Shown: in pieces, positions 1 to 8,595 of the stretch
Layout: the number at the start of each line of letters is the position of its first letter
How positions within the stretch are numbered: the first letter of the stretch is position 1
Origin: Nitrospirota bacterium
GTDB lineage: Bacteria; JACPQY01
Direction: 5' to 3'
DNA: 64,000 bases
NCBI GenBank assembly: GCA_016190245.1
Contig: JACPQY010000011.1
Span: forward strand, 89,740 to 153,739
The notes under the pieces: generated by a model
The model's input: only the letters and a program-made list of their open reading frames with translations
Database searches by the model: none
Told to the model about the DNA's origin: nothing
Program-made: the position numbers and the translations under genes

Positions 1-363
1 CGCCTCACCGAACGCGGCCTCCGGGTGATGATCGATTCCTTCGGCACCGGCTACTCCTCCCTCAGCTACCTGCACCGATTCCCCATCCAAGGATTGAAGA
101 TCGACCCCGCCCTAGTGGGACGGGTGGACATTGACGAGGAGAGCGCCGAGATGGTGAGGACGATCGCCATGCTCGCCCGCGCCCTTTCCCTCGAGGTGGT
201 GGCCGACGGCGTCGAGACCCAGGCGCACGCGACAAAGCTCCTCGATCTCGGCTGCCGATACGCTCAGGGGCGGTTTTTCTCGGAGCCCTTGGATGCCCCG
301 GCGGCCGGGGAACTGATCACCGCCTCCAGCGCATCGGTCCCTCTCGCAGGTCAGGCCGGATAG
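1..363 (+). CDS. EAL-domain c-di-GMP phosphodiesterase, C-terminal part (5' truncated by window edge)
   Basis: The reading frame is open from base 1, so the gene begins outside the window. The visible 120 residues contain the late EAL motifs: a D-S-F-G-T-G-Y-S-S-L-S-Y-L block (usually DDFGTGYSSL), then LKIDPALV, then VVADGVET and a C-x-x-x-Q-G-R-x-F-S-x-P-L ending. These are the metal- and substrate-binding loops that hydrolyse cyclic di-GMP to pGpG. The first Asp of the DDFGTG pair is Ser here. That position binds a metal in active enzymes, so activity may be reduced or lost. The N-terminal sensor and any GGDEF domain cannot be seen. Confidence 0.9.
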   Translation, partial: RLTERGLRVMIDSFGTGYSSLSYLHRFPIQGLKIDPALVGRVDIDEESAEMVRTIAMLARALSLEVVADGVETQAHATKLLDLGCRYAQGRFFSEPLDAPAAGELITASSASVPLAGQAG

Positions 364-381
364 AAGCGTCCAGCGTAGGGA

Positions 382-470
382 CACGGGCTGCCTGCCCGCC
401 GACCCGTCCTCCGTCCGCCTCAGGCGGACTGCTACGGAAGCGGCGCAGGCGGGAAGCCCGCGGCTACCAG
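382..470. repeat. Dispersed palindromic repeat family A, copy 1
   Basis: Intergenic element that starts with CGGGCTGCCTGCCCGCC, has a central CCGCCTCAGGCGG palindrome, and ends with GGCGGGAAGCCCGCGGCTACCAG. The ends and the centre are inverted repeats. Related copies lie at 9945-10014 and, reversed, at 15681-15752. It looks like a REP/MITE-like element with no coding capacity. Confidence 0.6.
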
Positions 471-557
471 AAACGGGGAGTCAAGGTAGGCGCACGCCAT
501 GTTGCATGCCGCGCCATCTCCGCCGCGGCGGACGCGGCGACACATGGGCAGGGAGCC

Positions 558-591
558 CGTGGACCTTGCGGCTTCGAGAGCAAGGTCCACG
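558..591. terminator. Hairpin between convergent genes, possible bidirectional terminator
   Basis: Perfect 12-bp inverted repeat (CGTGGACCTTGC / GCAAGGTCCACG) with a 10-nt loop, between the EAL gene and the convergently transcribed response regulator. There is no U tract, so it may be a structured intergenic repeat rather than a true intrinsic terminator. A smaller hairpin (GGCCA-TCG-TGGCC) follows at 632-644. Nothing else is recognisable in the 300 bp between the two genes apart from the family A repeat. Confidence 0.4.
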
Positions 592-663
592 TGCCACGAG
601 CAGAAGGCAGCCCAGGACCTTGTTATGCGCGGGCCATCGTGGCCAGCACATACCACAGGGCTC

Positions 664-1347
664 TCACGCCGGCGGCTCGAAGCGGTAGCCCACGCCGCGG
701 ACGGTCTCGATCCACATGCCGCAAGGCCCCAGCCTGCGGCGCAGGTTGGCAACATGCGTATCCACCGTCCGCGTCATCACCTCCGCGTCGATCCCCCAGA
801 CCTTATCCAGCAGGTCTTCGCGGGAATGGACGTGCCCCGGATGCGCGAGAAAGAAGGCCAGGAGTTTGAGCTCCATCGCGGTCATCTCGACCTCGTTCCC
901 CTCGACGAGGACGCGACGATCGGGCACATCCACGCTGAGTGTACCGATCTTGAAGCGGCGCTCCTCGATCTCCGGCGCGAGTCGCCTGAGAATAGCCTGC
1001 GCGCGCAGCACCACCTCGCGCGTGTTGAAAGGCTTGGTGATGTAGTCGTCCGCCCCCTTCTCGAACGCCGCGACTTTGTCCGCCTCGGAACCGAGGGCGG
1101 TGATCATGATGATAGGGATGCGGCGCGTCTCCTCTTCGGCCCGCAAGCGGCGGCAGACCTCCGTGCCGACGAGATCGGGCAGTCCGATGTCGAGGAGGAT
1201 GAGGTCCGGGCGCGTCCGCTGGGCCGACTCCATTGCCTCTCTGCCATTGCTCGCCTCGCGGACGGAATACCCATGCTGCTCGAGGGTGCGTTTGAGCACG
1301 TCCACCACCTGAGGCTCGTCGTCCACCACGAGGATCTTGTGCGTCAC
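664..1347 (-). CDS. OmpR/PhoB-family response regulator
   Basis: 227 residues, normal for the family. The N-terminal receiver has the acidic pair D9/D10, phospho-acceptor D53 (LLDIGLPD), T83 and K105 (TKPF). A C-terminal winged-helix domain (about 130-225) ends with the VRGVGYRFEPPA signature. It is a phosphorylation-controlled DNA-binding transcription factor. No partner kinase is adjacent. The nearest gene upstream on the same strand is the RCC1-repeat lipoprotein, 67 bp away, and the two may be co-transcribed. Its target genes cannot be inferred from the sequence. Confidence 0.93.
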   Translation of the reverse strand: MTHKILVVDDEPQVVDVLKRTLEQHGYSVREASNGREAMESAQRTRPDLILLDIGLPDLVGTEVCRRLRAEEETRRIPIIMITALGSEADKVAAFEKGADDYITKPFNTREVVLRAQAILRRLAPEIEERRFKIGTLSVDVPDRRVLVEGNEVEMTAMELKLLAFFLAHPGHVHSREDLLDKVWGIDAEVMTRTVDTHVANLRRRLGPCGMWIETVRGVGYRFEPPA

Positions 1348-1414
1348 GCGCGTATCATATCATCCGGGGATCGAGGGGTTCAAAACCAGACCGGTGCGGC
1401 TTCGCAACCCTTCT

Positions 1415-3736
1415 TCAGCGGCCCTCGTCCTCCGCCACCCCCACGCGGACCGGAGTGTACCGATCGGTCGTCGTGCCATCGCCCAGTTGACCGAAGGCGT
1501 TGAGTCCCCAGCAAACCGGCGACGCCTCCGAGGGCCCCGCGCAGGTGTGGAAGACACCCGTGGTGATCGTCCGGGTCGGTGGAGCGCCGGTGACCGGAGT
1601 GGGCGTGCTCGTCTGCTGCGGTTCGGCCACGCCGAGTTGGCCGGAGGCATTGTCGCCCCAGCAGAGAACGGACGAACGAGACCGGATCGCGCAGGTGTGG
1701 TTCTGTCCGGTCGCCACACGGATCCACTCCCCTTCCGCTTCAATCCGCGTGGGGGTGAGAATCGGCGCCCCGCCGCCCCCGATGATCTGACCGAAATCGT
1801 CGGCCCCCCAGCACCACAGCGAGCGGTCCGTTTTCAGAGCGCAGGAGTGGTTCCAGCCGGTGGCCACGACAGCCCAGTCCCGTTCCGTTCCCACCCGCGC
1901 CGGCTCGAGCGCGTCCACGCGGCTGCCGGTCCCGAGCTGTCCGAAGGCGTTGTAGCCCCAGCACCAGACCTCGCCTTCGCGGCTGAGGGCACACGTGTGG
2001 TTCGCGCCCGTCGCCACGCCCCGCCAAACGCTCGCGGCGCCCGCGCGTGCCGGCATCAGCTCGCCACCGCGGCTGCCGGTGCCGAGCTGGCCGTACGCGT
2101 TGCCGCCCCAGCACCAGAGAGAACCGCCGCTGCGAATGCCGCAGGTGTGCCGGTCTCCGGCCTCGATCTTCTCCCAGTCCGTCGCTTCACCAATGCGGAC
2201 GGGGGCGAGGCGGGTCTCTGTGCTCCCATCGCCGAGTTGGCCGAACAGGTTGTAGCCCCAGCACCAGAGCGACCCGTTTCGCCGGATCCCGCACGAGTGG
2301 AAGTAGCCGCCGGAGACCGCAGCCCAGTCGGATTCCTCACCGATCCGACCCGGAGTGCCCCGATTCGCGCGCGTGCCGTCGCCGAGTTGGCCATAGCGGT
2401 TGTCCCCCCAGGCGTAGAGGGCGCCCCCGTGCACGGCGAGGGTGTGGTACTTGCCTGCGGCCAGGCGCTCGGCCCTCGGCGCGGGAGGGGTGTGCACCAC
2501 GATCTCGGGTGACTCGGGCGATCGCCCGTTCGTGTTCACGGCATAGACGCGGTACCGGTAGGTGGCCGCATCCTCGACACCCTGATCCGTGAACATCGCT
2601 TCGCCGTGGCCGACGCTGGCGACGGGCGCGAACGCCGCTTCAGATTCCGCGCGCTCGATCACAAACCCATCCTCCTCCCCCTCCCCGGGCAGCCAGGCGA
2701 GGCGAACTTCCCAGCCATCCGTAACCGCCACCAGGGAAGTGGGCGTGACGGGCAGCGGGCAAGCGGCCAGATCATCCGCAACTCCATTGCAATCGTTGTC
2801 GATCCCATCGCCGCAGACCTCGGGAACGGCCGCGCCGACAGCGGCTGTGCATTCCACACCCATTCCATCCGTCCGGCAGATCAACACACCTGCACGCTCG
2901 CACACCCCGAGGCCGGATCGGCAGGCGTTGCCTTTCGAAATGAATGTTTCGTCGATGGCCCCATCAAGGTCGTCATCGCGACCGTTGCAGGTCTCTTCGC
3001 GCGCGACAACCGGGGGCGGCGCCGGCGGCTCCGCAGGCGGGGAAGTCGGCGCCACAGGACCGGCGACCGGCGGCACAACCGGCACGCTCTCCGCGGTTGC
3101 CGCGGCAGGGGTCGGGTTCACGGTGATCTCCATCGTCACGGGCGCGGGAGTCTCCACGGCTGTAGGCGCCGCAATACCCCCCGGAGGGGTCGCGGAGGCG
3201 GAGACGCCTGTGGCGGCAGGCAATCCCGTCCCTCTTTTCGCCACGGGGGGAGCGGGCTCGAGGTTCATCTCGATCGTGTTCGACCCCCAGGCGATCTCGA
3301 TCACATCGGTGAGGACCCAGTAGTTTTCCCGCCCGACCACCAGCGTGTAGGAACCCGGGGCGACCGACTCGAAGCGGAACGCGCCGGCATCATCGGTAAC
3401 GGTCTCGGCCGCGATTTCGCCGTCGCTCTCCCGCGCGAGCCGGACCACCGCGCCTGAAACGGGGCGGCCGCTTGCGGAGTCGAGAATCTGGCCATCCACC
3501 GCCATGTCGTAGTCCCGCTCGGCGGCTGCCGGCCGAGCCAACCCTTCGAGGCGTCCCCCCTTCCCTTCGCAGCCTTCCAGCGCGGCGATCAAGATCGCGA
3601 GGATGGCTGCGAATGCCATCGGCGCGAAGCCGATCCCCCCCCCGATGGGCAGGGCCCTCAATTGGGGCGCGAGTGTCGCCAGGTGTTCCATCCCTCGCCT
3701 CTCATCCATTCGGAGTGCATCACGATTCATGCGCAC
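1415..3736 (-). CDS. RCC1-repeat beta-propeller lipoprotein with MopE-type and FN3 domains
   Basis: 773 residues. The N-terminus carries a hydrophobic segment ending in A-L-E-G-C, an imperfect lipobox, so surface lipoprotein anchoring is likely. Next come a CNA-B/carboxypeptidase-regulatory-like beta domain (about 75-150), a Pro/Val-rich linker, a Cys/Asp-rich MopE-type metal-binding segment (CNGRDDDLDG and CGDGIDNDCNG), a fibronectin type III domain, and seven RCC1 blades (W-C-W-G-x-N-x-x-G-Q-L-G-x-G). Seven blades make a complete propeller. Such mosaics are typical of cell-surface or secreted proteins of Myxococcota-like bacteria. The partner is unknown. The first two Met codons both precede the signal, so the exact start is uncertain. 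Confidence 0.88.
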   Translation of the reverse strand: MRMNRDALRMDERRGMEHLATLAPQLRALPIGGGIGFAPMAFAAILAILIAALEGCEGKGGRLEGLARPAAAERDYDMAVDGQILDSASGRPVSGAVVRLARESDGEIAAETVTDDAGAFRFESVAPGSYTLVVGRENYWVLTDVIEIAWGSNTIEMNLEPAPPVAKRGTGLPAATGVSASATPPGGIAAPTAVETPAPVTMEITVNPTPAAATAESVPVVPPVAGPVAPTSPPAEPPAPPPVVAREETCNGRDDDLDGAIDETFISKGNACRSGLGVCERAGVLICRTDGMGVECTAAVGAAVPEVCGDGIDNDCNGVADDLAACPLPVTPTSLVAVTDGWEVRLAWLPGEGEEDGFVIERAESEAAFAPVASVGHGEAMFTDQGVEDAATYRYRVYAVNTNGRSPESPEIVVHTPPAPRAERLAAGKYHTLAVHGGALYAWGDNRYGQLGDGTRANRGTPGRIGEESDWAAVSGGYFHSCGIRRNGSLWCWGYNLFGQLGDGSTETRLAPVRIGEATDWEKIEAGDRHTCGIRSGGSLWCWGGNAYGQLGTGSRGGELMPARAGAASVWRGVATGANHTCALSREGEVWCWGYNAFGQLGTGSRVDALEPARVGTERDWAVVATGWNHSCALKTDRSLWCWGADDFGQIIGGGGAPILTPTRIEAEGEWIRVATGQNHTCAIRSRSSVLCWGDNASGQLGVAEPQQTSTPTPVTGAPPTRTITTGVFHTCAGPSEASPVCWGLNAFGQLGDGTTTDRYTPVRVGVAEDEGR

Positions 3737-4043
3737 ATGATGACGGAGGACGGACGCGTGAATATGAGGCTTCTGTCACAACGCCGGAAAAAGTTATCTT
3801 TGCAACACGTGGGAATTAGCCTTGAGGAATAATGCGATGACTACTGGAGCGTTCGATGTTGACGATGATGTAACAATTGCCGGGGCCCTATCCGGCTGTG
3901 ACCTGGGAATCCCGCAACACCCTTGCCCTCCCACTATGGCCCACAACGAGTTGAGGGAATGGGTGCGAACGGGATCTCAATTCTGTCAACCTCACAACTG
4001 GTTATGGTGAATCATTAGTAGTGCCAGGACTATGGTCCTCCAT
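3737..4043. other. Divergent intergenic region without a convincing gene
   Basis: About 340 bp between the divergently transcribed RCC1 lipoprotein and the sensor kinase. It is less GC-rich than its surroundings around 3770-3880 and 3980-4030, as expected for a promoter region. A 62-codon open frame at 3822-4010 has no ribosome-binding site or recognisable sequence and I do not call it. Confidence 0.5.
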
Positions 4044-4072
4044 TTGACACAGACCGGTTTGGGGCGTACTGT
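4044..4072 (+). promoter_or_regulatory. Sigma70-like promoter for the sensor kinase, probable leaderless start
   Basis: TTGACA, a 17-bp spacer, then TACTGT. The -10 box ends 6 bp before the GTG start codon, so transcription should begin at or next to the start codon and give a leaderless mRNA. There is no Shine-Dalgarno sequence in front of the GTG, which agrees with this. Confidence 0.55.
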
Positions 4073-4078
4073 TTCCGC

Positions 4079-5140
4079 GTGGGCAGCAAGGCGCGGGCGC
4101 TGGAGTCCCCGTTTGCGCCTCCGGGGATAGCTTTTCTCTTCTTCTTGGGGTTTTCAGCGGGTTTCCATTACCTGCATGTGTCGGGCGCGTTGGCCCTGGC
4201 CGCTGCGCCGGCCGGGGCGGCGGGGTTCTTTCTCGGGATTGGCGGGGGACTCCTGGTGGCAGCCGTCTGCGCTGCGGCTGACTTTGGCTTCAGCGCGGTT
4301 TTCGATACGCCCGGTGAGATCGGCGCCAACATGGCGGCCTTTGGCGCCGCGAGCGCGGTTGCCGCCATAGCGGGTTTCCACCGACGGGTGCTCAGCCGCA
4401 TCGAGGCCCGGTCGCGCGCCGAATTCGCGCGTGCCGAAAGCCGGGCCCGGGAGGCGGAGGAAATGAAGGCCCTTGCCGCCCATCTCGACAAGATGAGAGA
4501 GGAAGAGCGCGCGAAGCTGGCGCGCGACATCCACGACGATCTTGGCCAGATCCTCACGGTGCTCAAGATGGACCTCGTTCGCCTCAAGAGAAACCTCCCG
4601 CAGGAGCAGGGGCAGGAAGTGGAGGATGCGGTGCTTGCCGTGGACCGCTCGATCGAGGCCGTTCGCGCCATTGCCGGCGAACTCCGGCCGGCCATGCTGA
4701 ACGACCTGGGCCTGGCCGCCGCCGTGGAGTGGCTCGTCAAGGAGTTCGGCCGGCGCACGGGGATCGAGTGCCGGGCCGAGATTGAGTCCGACGGATCGGA
4801 GGTGGGACACGACCTCGCCCTGGCCGCCTACCGGATCCTTCAGGAATCCCTGACCAACGGGGTGCGCCACGCGCACGCCTCCGAGATCACCGTCCGGCTG
4901 GGCGTGGCGCCGGCCGAGGTTCGCCTCAGCGTGTGCGACAACGGAATCGGCCCCCCCCCCAAGAACCAACACATGCCCAGTTGCCTCGGCCTGGTAAGCA
5001 TGCGCGAGCGCGTTGCGGCTTTCGGCGGTTCCTTCTCGATCGGGCCGGGCCCGGACGGCGGCACGATGTTGGAGGCGCGCTTTCCGCAGCCGGCTCCGGC
5101 CGCCATCGCCGTGGAAGCCATGGCGGAGGCATCGGCGTGA
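4079..5140 (+). CDS. NarL-type sensor histidine kinase (HisKA_3/HATPase_c)
   Basis: 353 residues. Three hydrophobic segments (about 17-37, 46-68, 84-100) form a compact membrane domain with no large sensor. The HisKA_3 dimerisation helix carries the phospho-accepting His152 in RDIHDDLGQ. The ATPase domain has N260 in the N box, DNGIG at 287-291 and LGLVSMRERVAAFGG as the G2 region. An in-frame run of ten C (4951-4960) encodes three prolines in the ATP lid. Its stop overlaps the start of the LuxR-type regulator by 4 bp, so the two form a pair. The signal sensed is unknown. Confidence 0.92.
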   Translation: MGSKARALESPFAPPGIAFLFFLGFSAGFHYLHVSGALALAAAPAGAAGFFLGIGGGLLVAAVCAAADFGFSAVFDTPGEIGANMAAFGAASAVAAIAGFHRRVLSRIEARSRAEFARAESRAREAEEMKALAAHLDKMREEERAKLARDIHDDLGQILTVLKMDLVRLKRNLPQEQGQEVEDAVLAVDRSIEAVRAIAGELRPAMLNDLGLAAAVEWLVKEFGRRTGIECRAEIESDGSEVGHDLALAAYRILQESLTNGVRHAHASEITVRLGVAPAEVRLSVCDNGIGPPPKNQHMPSCLGLVSMRERVAAFGGSFSIGPGPDGGTMLEARFPQPAPAAIAVEAMAEASA

Positions 5141-5769
5141 CCCGCGTGTTTCTGGTGGACGACCACGCCCTCGTGCGCGAGGGGATACGGAGGATCCTGT
5201 CGGATGCCGAGGACATCACGCTGGTCGGTGAAGCGGCCACGGCCACGGAGGCCCTCGAGCGGGCCGGCGGGCTCAACGTAGACGTCGTCGTGCTGGACCT
5301 TTCCCTACCCGACCGGCACGGCCTGGAGGTCCTCAAGGATCTGCGAGCGGCCGCGCGGACTCCCTCCGTCCTCGTGCTCAGCATGCACGCAGAGCACCAG
5401 TACGCCGTGCGCGCCTTCAAAGCGGGCGCCTCGGGCTATCTGACCAAGCAGGCGGCCCCCGAGGAACTGATCGACGCGATCCGCACCATCGCTTCGGGCC
5501 GAAAGTACGTCACGCAGGCGGCCGCCCAGCGCCTCGCGGCGGCCGTGGCTGGCGACCGGCACGCCCTGCCCCATCAGGCCCTGTCGGATCGCGAGATGGA
5601 AGTGATGATGATGCTCGTGCGCGGAAATGGGATCAGCGACATCGCCGCGCAGTTGCAACTCAGCCCCAAAACCATCACCACCCACCGGGCACGGATCCTC
5701 AGCAAGATGGGCATGAGCAACAACGCCGACCTGGTCAGGTATTCCCTGGAGCACAAACTGATGGAGTAG
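5137..5769 (+). CDS. NarL/LuxR-family response regulator
   Basis: 210 residues from the GTG that overlaps the kinase stop (GTGA). The receiver domain has D8/D9, phospho-acceptor D54 (VLDLSLPD) and K103 (YLTKQ). The C-terminal LuxR helix-turn-helix (about 146-210) includes LSDREMEVMMMLVRG and LSPKTITTHRARILSKMG. It is the cognate output of the preceding kinase by overlap and family. The open frame continues upstream inside the kinase gene, but only this start gives a normal receiver N-terminus. Confidence 0.93.
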   Translation: MTRVFLVDDHALVREGIRRILSDAEDITLVGEAATATEALERAGGLNVDVVVLDLSLPDRHGLEVLKDLRAAARTPSVLVLSMHAEHQYAVRAFKAGASGYLTKQAAPEELIDAIRTIASGRKYVTQAAAQRLAAAVAGDRHALPHQALSDREMEVMMMLVRGNGISDIAAQLQLSPKTITTHRARILSKMGMSNNADLVRYSLEHKLME

Positions 5770-5910
5770 CGCGGCAGCAACCGTTCAGCCGCCGGCGGTA
5801 AGCTATCTGCCTCCAGACAAGGGACCGAGTAATCCGTGATGTGCAGTGTCTCTGTATCTGGGGCTGCTTGCTGATGGCTGACAGCCGAATGCTTCCGCGC
5901 CGCGGGCGGT

Positions 5911-5939
5911 TTGACAGGTGTGCGGCTGACAAGTAGCGT
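5911..5939 (+). promoter_or_regulatory. Sigma70-like promoter for the lemA-M48-cls operon
   Basis: TTGACA, 17-bp spacer, TAGCGT, about 80 bp ahead of the lemA start, in a 250-bp gap with no gene. Confidence 0.5.
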
Positions 5940-6019
5940 ACGGCCGTGATTGCGCAGATAGGGGCGGCACCATCGCCGGTCGTCCACGGCCCCCTTGCGC
6001 TTGGCGGCAGGGGAGCCAG

Positions 6020-6604
6020 GTGATCTACGCCTCCATTGCCGTCCTCGCCCTCGCGGTGGGGATCGTCATCGTTCTCTTCAACCGGCTCGTCATGCTGCGC
6101 AACCGGTTCAAGAACGCCTTTTCGCAGATCGAGGTGCAACTGAAGCGGCGGCACGACCTCGTGCCCAATCTCGTGGAGGCGGCCCGCGCCTACATTTCGC
6201 ACGAGCGCCAGACCCTCGAGGCGGTCATCGCCGCACGCAACCGGGCTGCCGGGGCGGCCCAGGGCGCCGCAGCGGACCCCACGAACGCCCGCGCCCTCAA
6301 GGAACTCGGGGAAGCCGAGTCGGGGTTGACCGCCGCCCTCGGCCGTCTCTTCGCCCTTCAGGAAAGCTACCCCGATCTGAAAGCGAACCAGGTCATCGCG
6401 CAGCTCGTGGAGGAGCTGACGTCCACGGAGAACCGGATCGCGTTCGCGCGGCAGGCCTTCAATGACGGCGTGATGGGGTACAACACGGCCCGCGAGGTGT
6501 TCCCGGGCAACCTGATCGCCGCGGGGTTCGGATTCGGCCCGGCCCCCCTGTTCGAGATCGACGACCGAAAGGAGACTGAACCCGTCCGCGTCAATCTGCG
6601 GTGA
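6020..6604 (+). CDS. lemA: LemA family protein
   Basis: 194 residues: one N-terminal membrane helix (about 3-22), then a long helical domain with the family signature LVMLRNRFKNAFSQI, a following VQLKRRHDLVPNLVEA and a downstream LTSTENRIAFARQAFND. LemA proteins are membrane-anchored four-helix proteins of unclear biochemical role that are often encoded next to M48 peptidases, as here. The GTG start is preceded by AGGGGAGCC, a good ribosome-binding site. The stop overlaps the peptidase start by 4 bp. Confidence 0.92.
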   Translation: MIYASIAVLALAVGIVIVLFNRLVMLRNRFKNAFSQIEVQLKRRHDLVPNLVEAARAYISHERQTLEAVIAARNRAAGAAQGAAADPTNARALKELGEAESGLTAALGRLFALQESYPDLKANQVIAQLVEELTSTENRIAFARQAFNDGVMGYNTAREVFPGNLIAAGFGFGPAPLFEIDDRKETEPVRVNLR

Positions 6605-8595
6605 CGATGGACTTCTTCGCGCGCCAGGATGAAGCCCGGCGCCGGATGCGCATCCTGCTCCTGCTCTTCGGCGGGGCCGTCGTCGCAATCGCTCTGGCGG
6701 CAGGGTTTGTGTTCCTGGTTGCCGTTCACGCCTTCGAACTCCTGCACGGGATCGAGGATCCCTCTGCCGGATACCCCCACGGACCCGCTTTCATGCGGAC
6801 CGCCCCCCTTCTTGCCGCGATCGGGTTCACCACCGGCACGATCCTGCTCGGGACCGCCGTCGGCCTCCACCGGCTACGCGCCGGGGGCCGAACGGTCGCG
6901 GCCCTCCTCGGTGGCCGCCGCATCGAGCCGGCGACGGGGAACGCCGCGGAGCGACGGTTCGTCAACATCGCCGAGGAAATGGCCCTCGCCGCGGGGGTGC
7001 CCGTCCCGGATCTCTACGTGTTGGACGGCGAGGCCGCGCTGAACGCGCTGGCGGCGGGACGCGCGCCTGACGAGGCCGTGATCGCCGTCACCGCGCCTTG
7101 CCTCACCGAACTTCCCCGCGGCGAGTTGCAGGCCCTTCTGGCCCACGAGTTCGGGCACGTTGTCGGCGGCGACGTGAGCCTCAACCTCAAGCTCATGGGC
7201 ATCCTGAACGGGCTCGTCTTTGTCGGTGTTCTGGGGAAAGGCCTTCTGCGGGCTACCCCCACGAGCCGTTCCTTCCGGGCCTGGCCTGTCCTCTTCCCCG
7301 TCGTACTCCTCGGGACGGCGCTCACCGCGATCGGGCAAGCCGGCCTGCTCGCGGCCCGCCTCATCAAGGCCGCCATTCTCAGGAACACGGAGCACCGGGC
7401 AGACGCGTTTGCGGTGCAGTTCACGCGCGAACCATCGGGACTGCGCGACGTGCTGGCGCGGATCCTCGTTCGGCCCCGGGGTTCCCTCATCGGCCATGCC
7501 GGCGCGGAGTACGCGAGCCACATGTTCTTCGCGGAGGCGGTGCGGGCGGAGGGAGGGCCGCTCACGTCAACCCACCCGCCGCTTGAAGAGCGGATCACCC
7601 GGATCGATCCGGCGTTCGACATCGCCAAGTTTCTGCGACCTCGGCAGTCCGCGTACCTCAAAGCTCTGATCCGCGGTCGAGTCCGAAAATCCCCCGGCGG
7701 CCGACCTCAGCCTTCGGCGCCGCGCTCCCCCGCCCCCCCCACCCTCGCGCAGCGAGTCGTGAGCGAGGTCGGGGAGCCGACGGCCGAACATCTCGCCTAC
7801 GCCCGCCTCGCGTACGCGCGGCTGCCGGACACCGCCCGCCGATGGCTCCAGGTCCCCGGCGGTGCCAAGGCGGCCGTGTACGCCGCTCTCCTCGACCCCG
7901 AACCGGGCGTTCGCCGCGTGCAGTACCGTCTGCTCAAGGAAGCGGGCGAGGCGGACCTGCTGGCGGAGGTCTTCGAATTCGAGCGGCCGGTGTGGGATCT
8001 CCAATCGGAACTCAAGCTGCCGCTCCTGGACCTCGCCCTTCCCGCCCTGCGAGTCTTGTCGCCGAGAGAGCGCCGAGACTTCCTCGAAAACGTGCGCCGG
8101 CTCTCGCGGGCGGACGCGCGCACGACGCTGTTCGAATTCGTGCTCGATATCATCCTTCGTCACAGACTCTCGCCGACACCTCCCGTGCGGCCGCCCTACC
8201 TCAGACAAAGCCTCCACCACGTCCTTCCCGAGGCCCTCATCGTGATCGCACGGCTGGCACGCGAAGGCCACCGCGAAGAGGACAAGGCGAACTCCGCGTT
8301 CGAGGCGGCGGCCGAGGCCATGGGCGTATCGCGCCACACACCTCCACTACCCGAGGCCTGCGGAAACGAGGCGATCAGCAATGCCCTCGGGAAGCTGCGC
8401 ACGCTGTCTCCCACCGGGAGGAAGGAGTTTCTGCTCGCGTGCGCGACCTGTGTCCTGCACGACCGAGTCGTTCAAGTCTCCGAGATGGAGCTGCTCAGAG
8501 CCGTCGCCGAGGCCCTAGGCTGTCCGACGCCGCCCCTGGGTGCGGGCTTGCAGCCGACTCTGCCGCGGCCGGATGAAATCCCGCAGCATGCCTGA
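6601..8595 (+). CDS. M48-family integral membrane zinc metallopeptidase with large C-terminal domain
   Basis: 664 residues. Two N-terminal membrane segments (about 18-45 and 68-90) lead to an M48 catalytic domain with HEFGH at 182-186 and a likely third zinc ligand E264 in RNTEHRADAFA. Hydrophobic segments near 205 and 230-250 place it in the membrane, as in HtpX-like proteins. After residue 345 there is a roughly 300-residue extension, at first Pro/Arg-rich and then helical, which HtpX (about 290 residues) lacks. It may bind substrate or LemA. The start overlaps lemA and the end overlaps the cardiolipin synthase gene, so all three are probably one operon for membrane quality control. Confidence 0.9.
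   Translation: MTMDFFARQDEARRRMRILLLLFGGAVVAIALAAGFVFLVAVHAFELLHGIEDPSAGYPHGPAFMRTAPLLAAIGFTTGTILLGTAVGLHRLRAGGRTVAALLGGRRIEPATGNAAERRFVNIAEEMALAAGVPVPDLYVLDGEAALNALAAGRAPDEAVIAVTAPCLTELPRGELQALLAHEFGHVVGGDVSLNLKLMGILNGLVFVGVLGKGLLRATPTSRSFRAWPVLFPVVLLGTALTAIGQAGLLAARLIKAAILRNTEHRADAFAVQFTREPSGLRDVLARILVRPRGSLIGHAGAEYASHMFFAEAVRAEGGPLTSTHPPLEERITRIDPAFDIAKFLRPRQSAYLKALIRGRVRKSPGGRPQPSAPRSPAPPTLAQRVVSEVGEPTAEHLAYARLAYARLPDTARRWLQVPGGAKAAVYAALLDPEPGVRRVQYRLLKEAGEADLLAEVFEFERPVWDLQSELKLPLLDLALPALRVLSPRERRDFLENVRRLSRADARTTLFEFVLDIILRHRLSPTPPVRPPYLRQSLHHVLPEALIVIARLAREGHREEDKANSAFEAAAEAMGVSRHTPPLPEACGNEAISNALGKLRTLSPTGRKEFLLACATCVLHDRVVQVSEMELLRAVAEALGCPTPPLGAGLQPTLPRPDEIPQHA

Noticed and set aside
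3822..4010. 62-codon open frame between the lipoprotein and the sensor kinase
   Set aside because: No ribosome-binding site, no recognisable sequence, and it occupies a promoter-bearing gap.
4951..4960. Ten-C run in the sensor kinase and a ten-G run in the PhaR-type gene (17852-17861) as phase switches
   Set aside because: Both keep the normal reading frame and encode Pro or Gly in flexible parts; there is no sign of a broken product.
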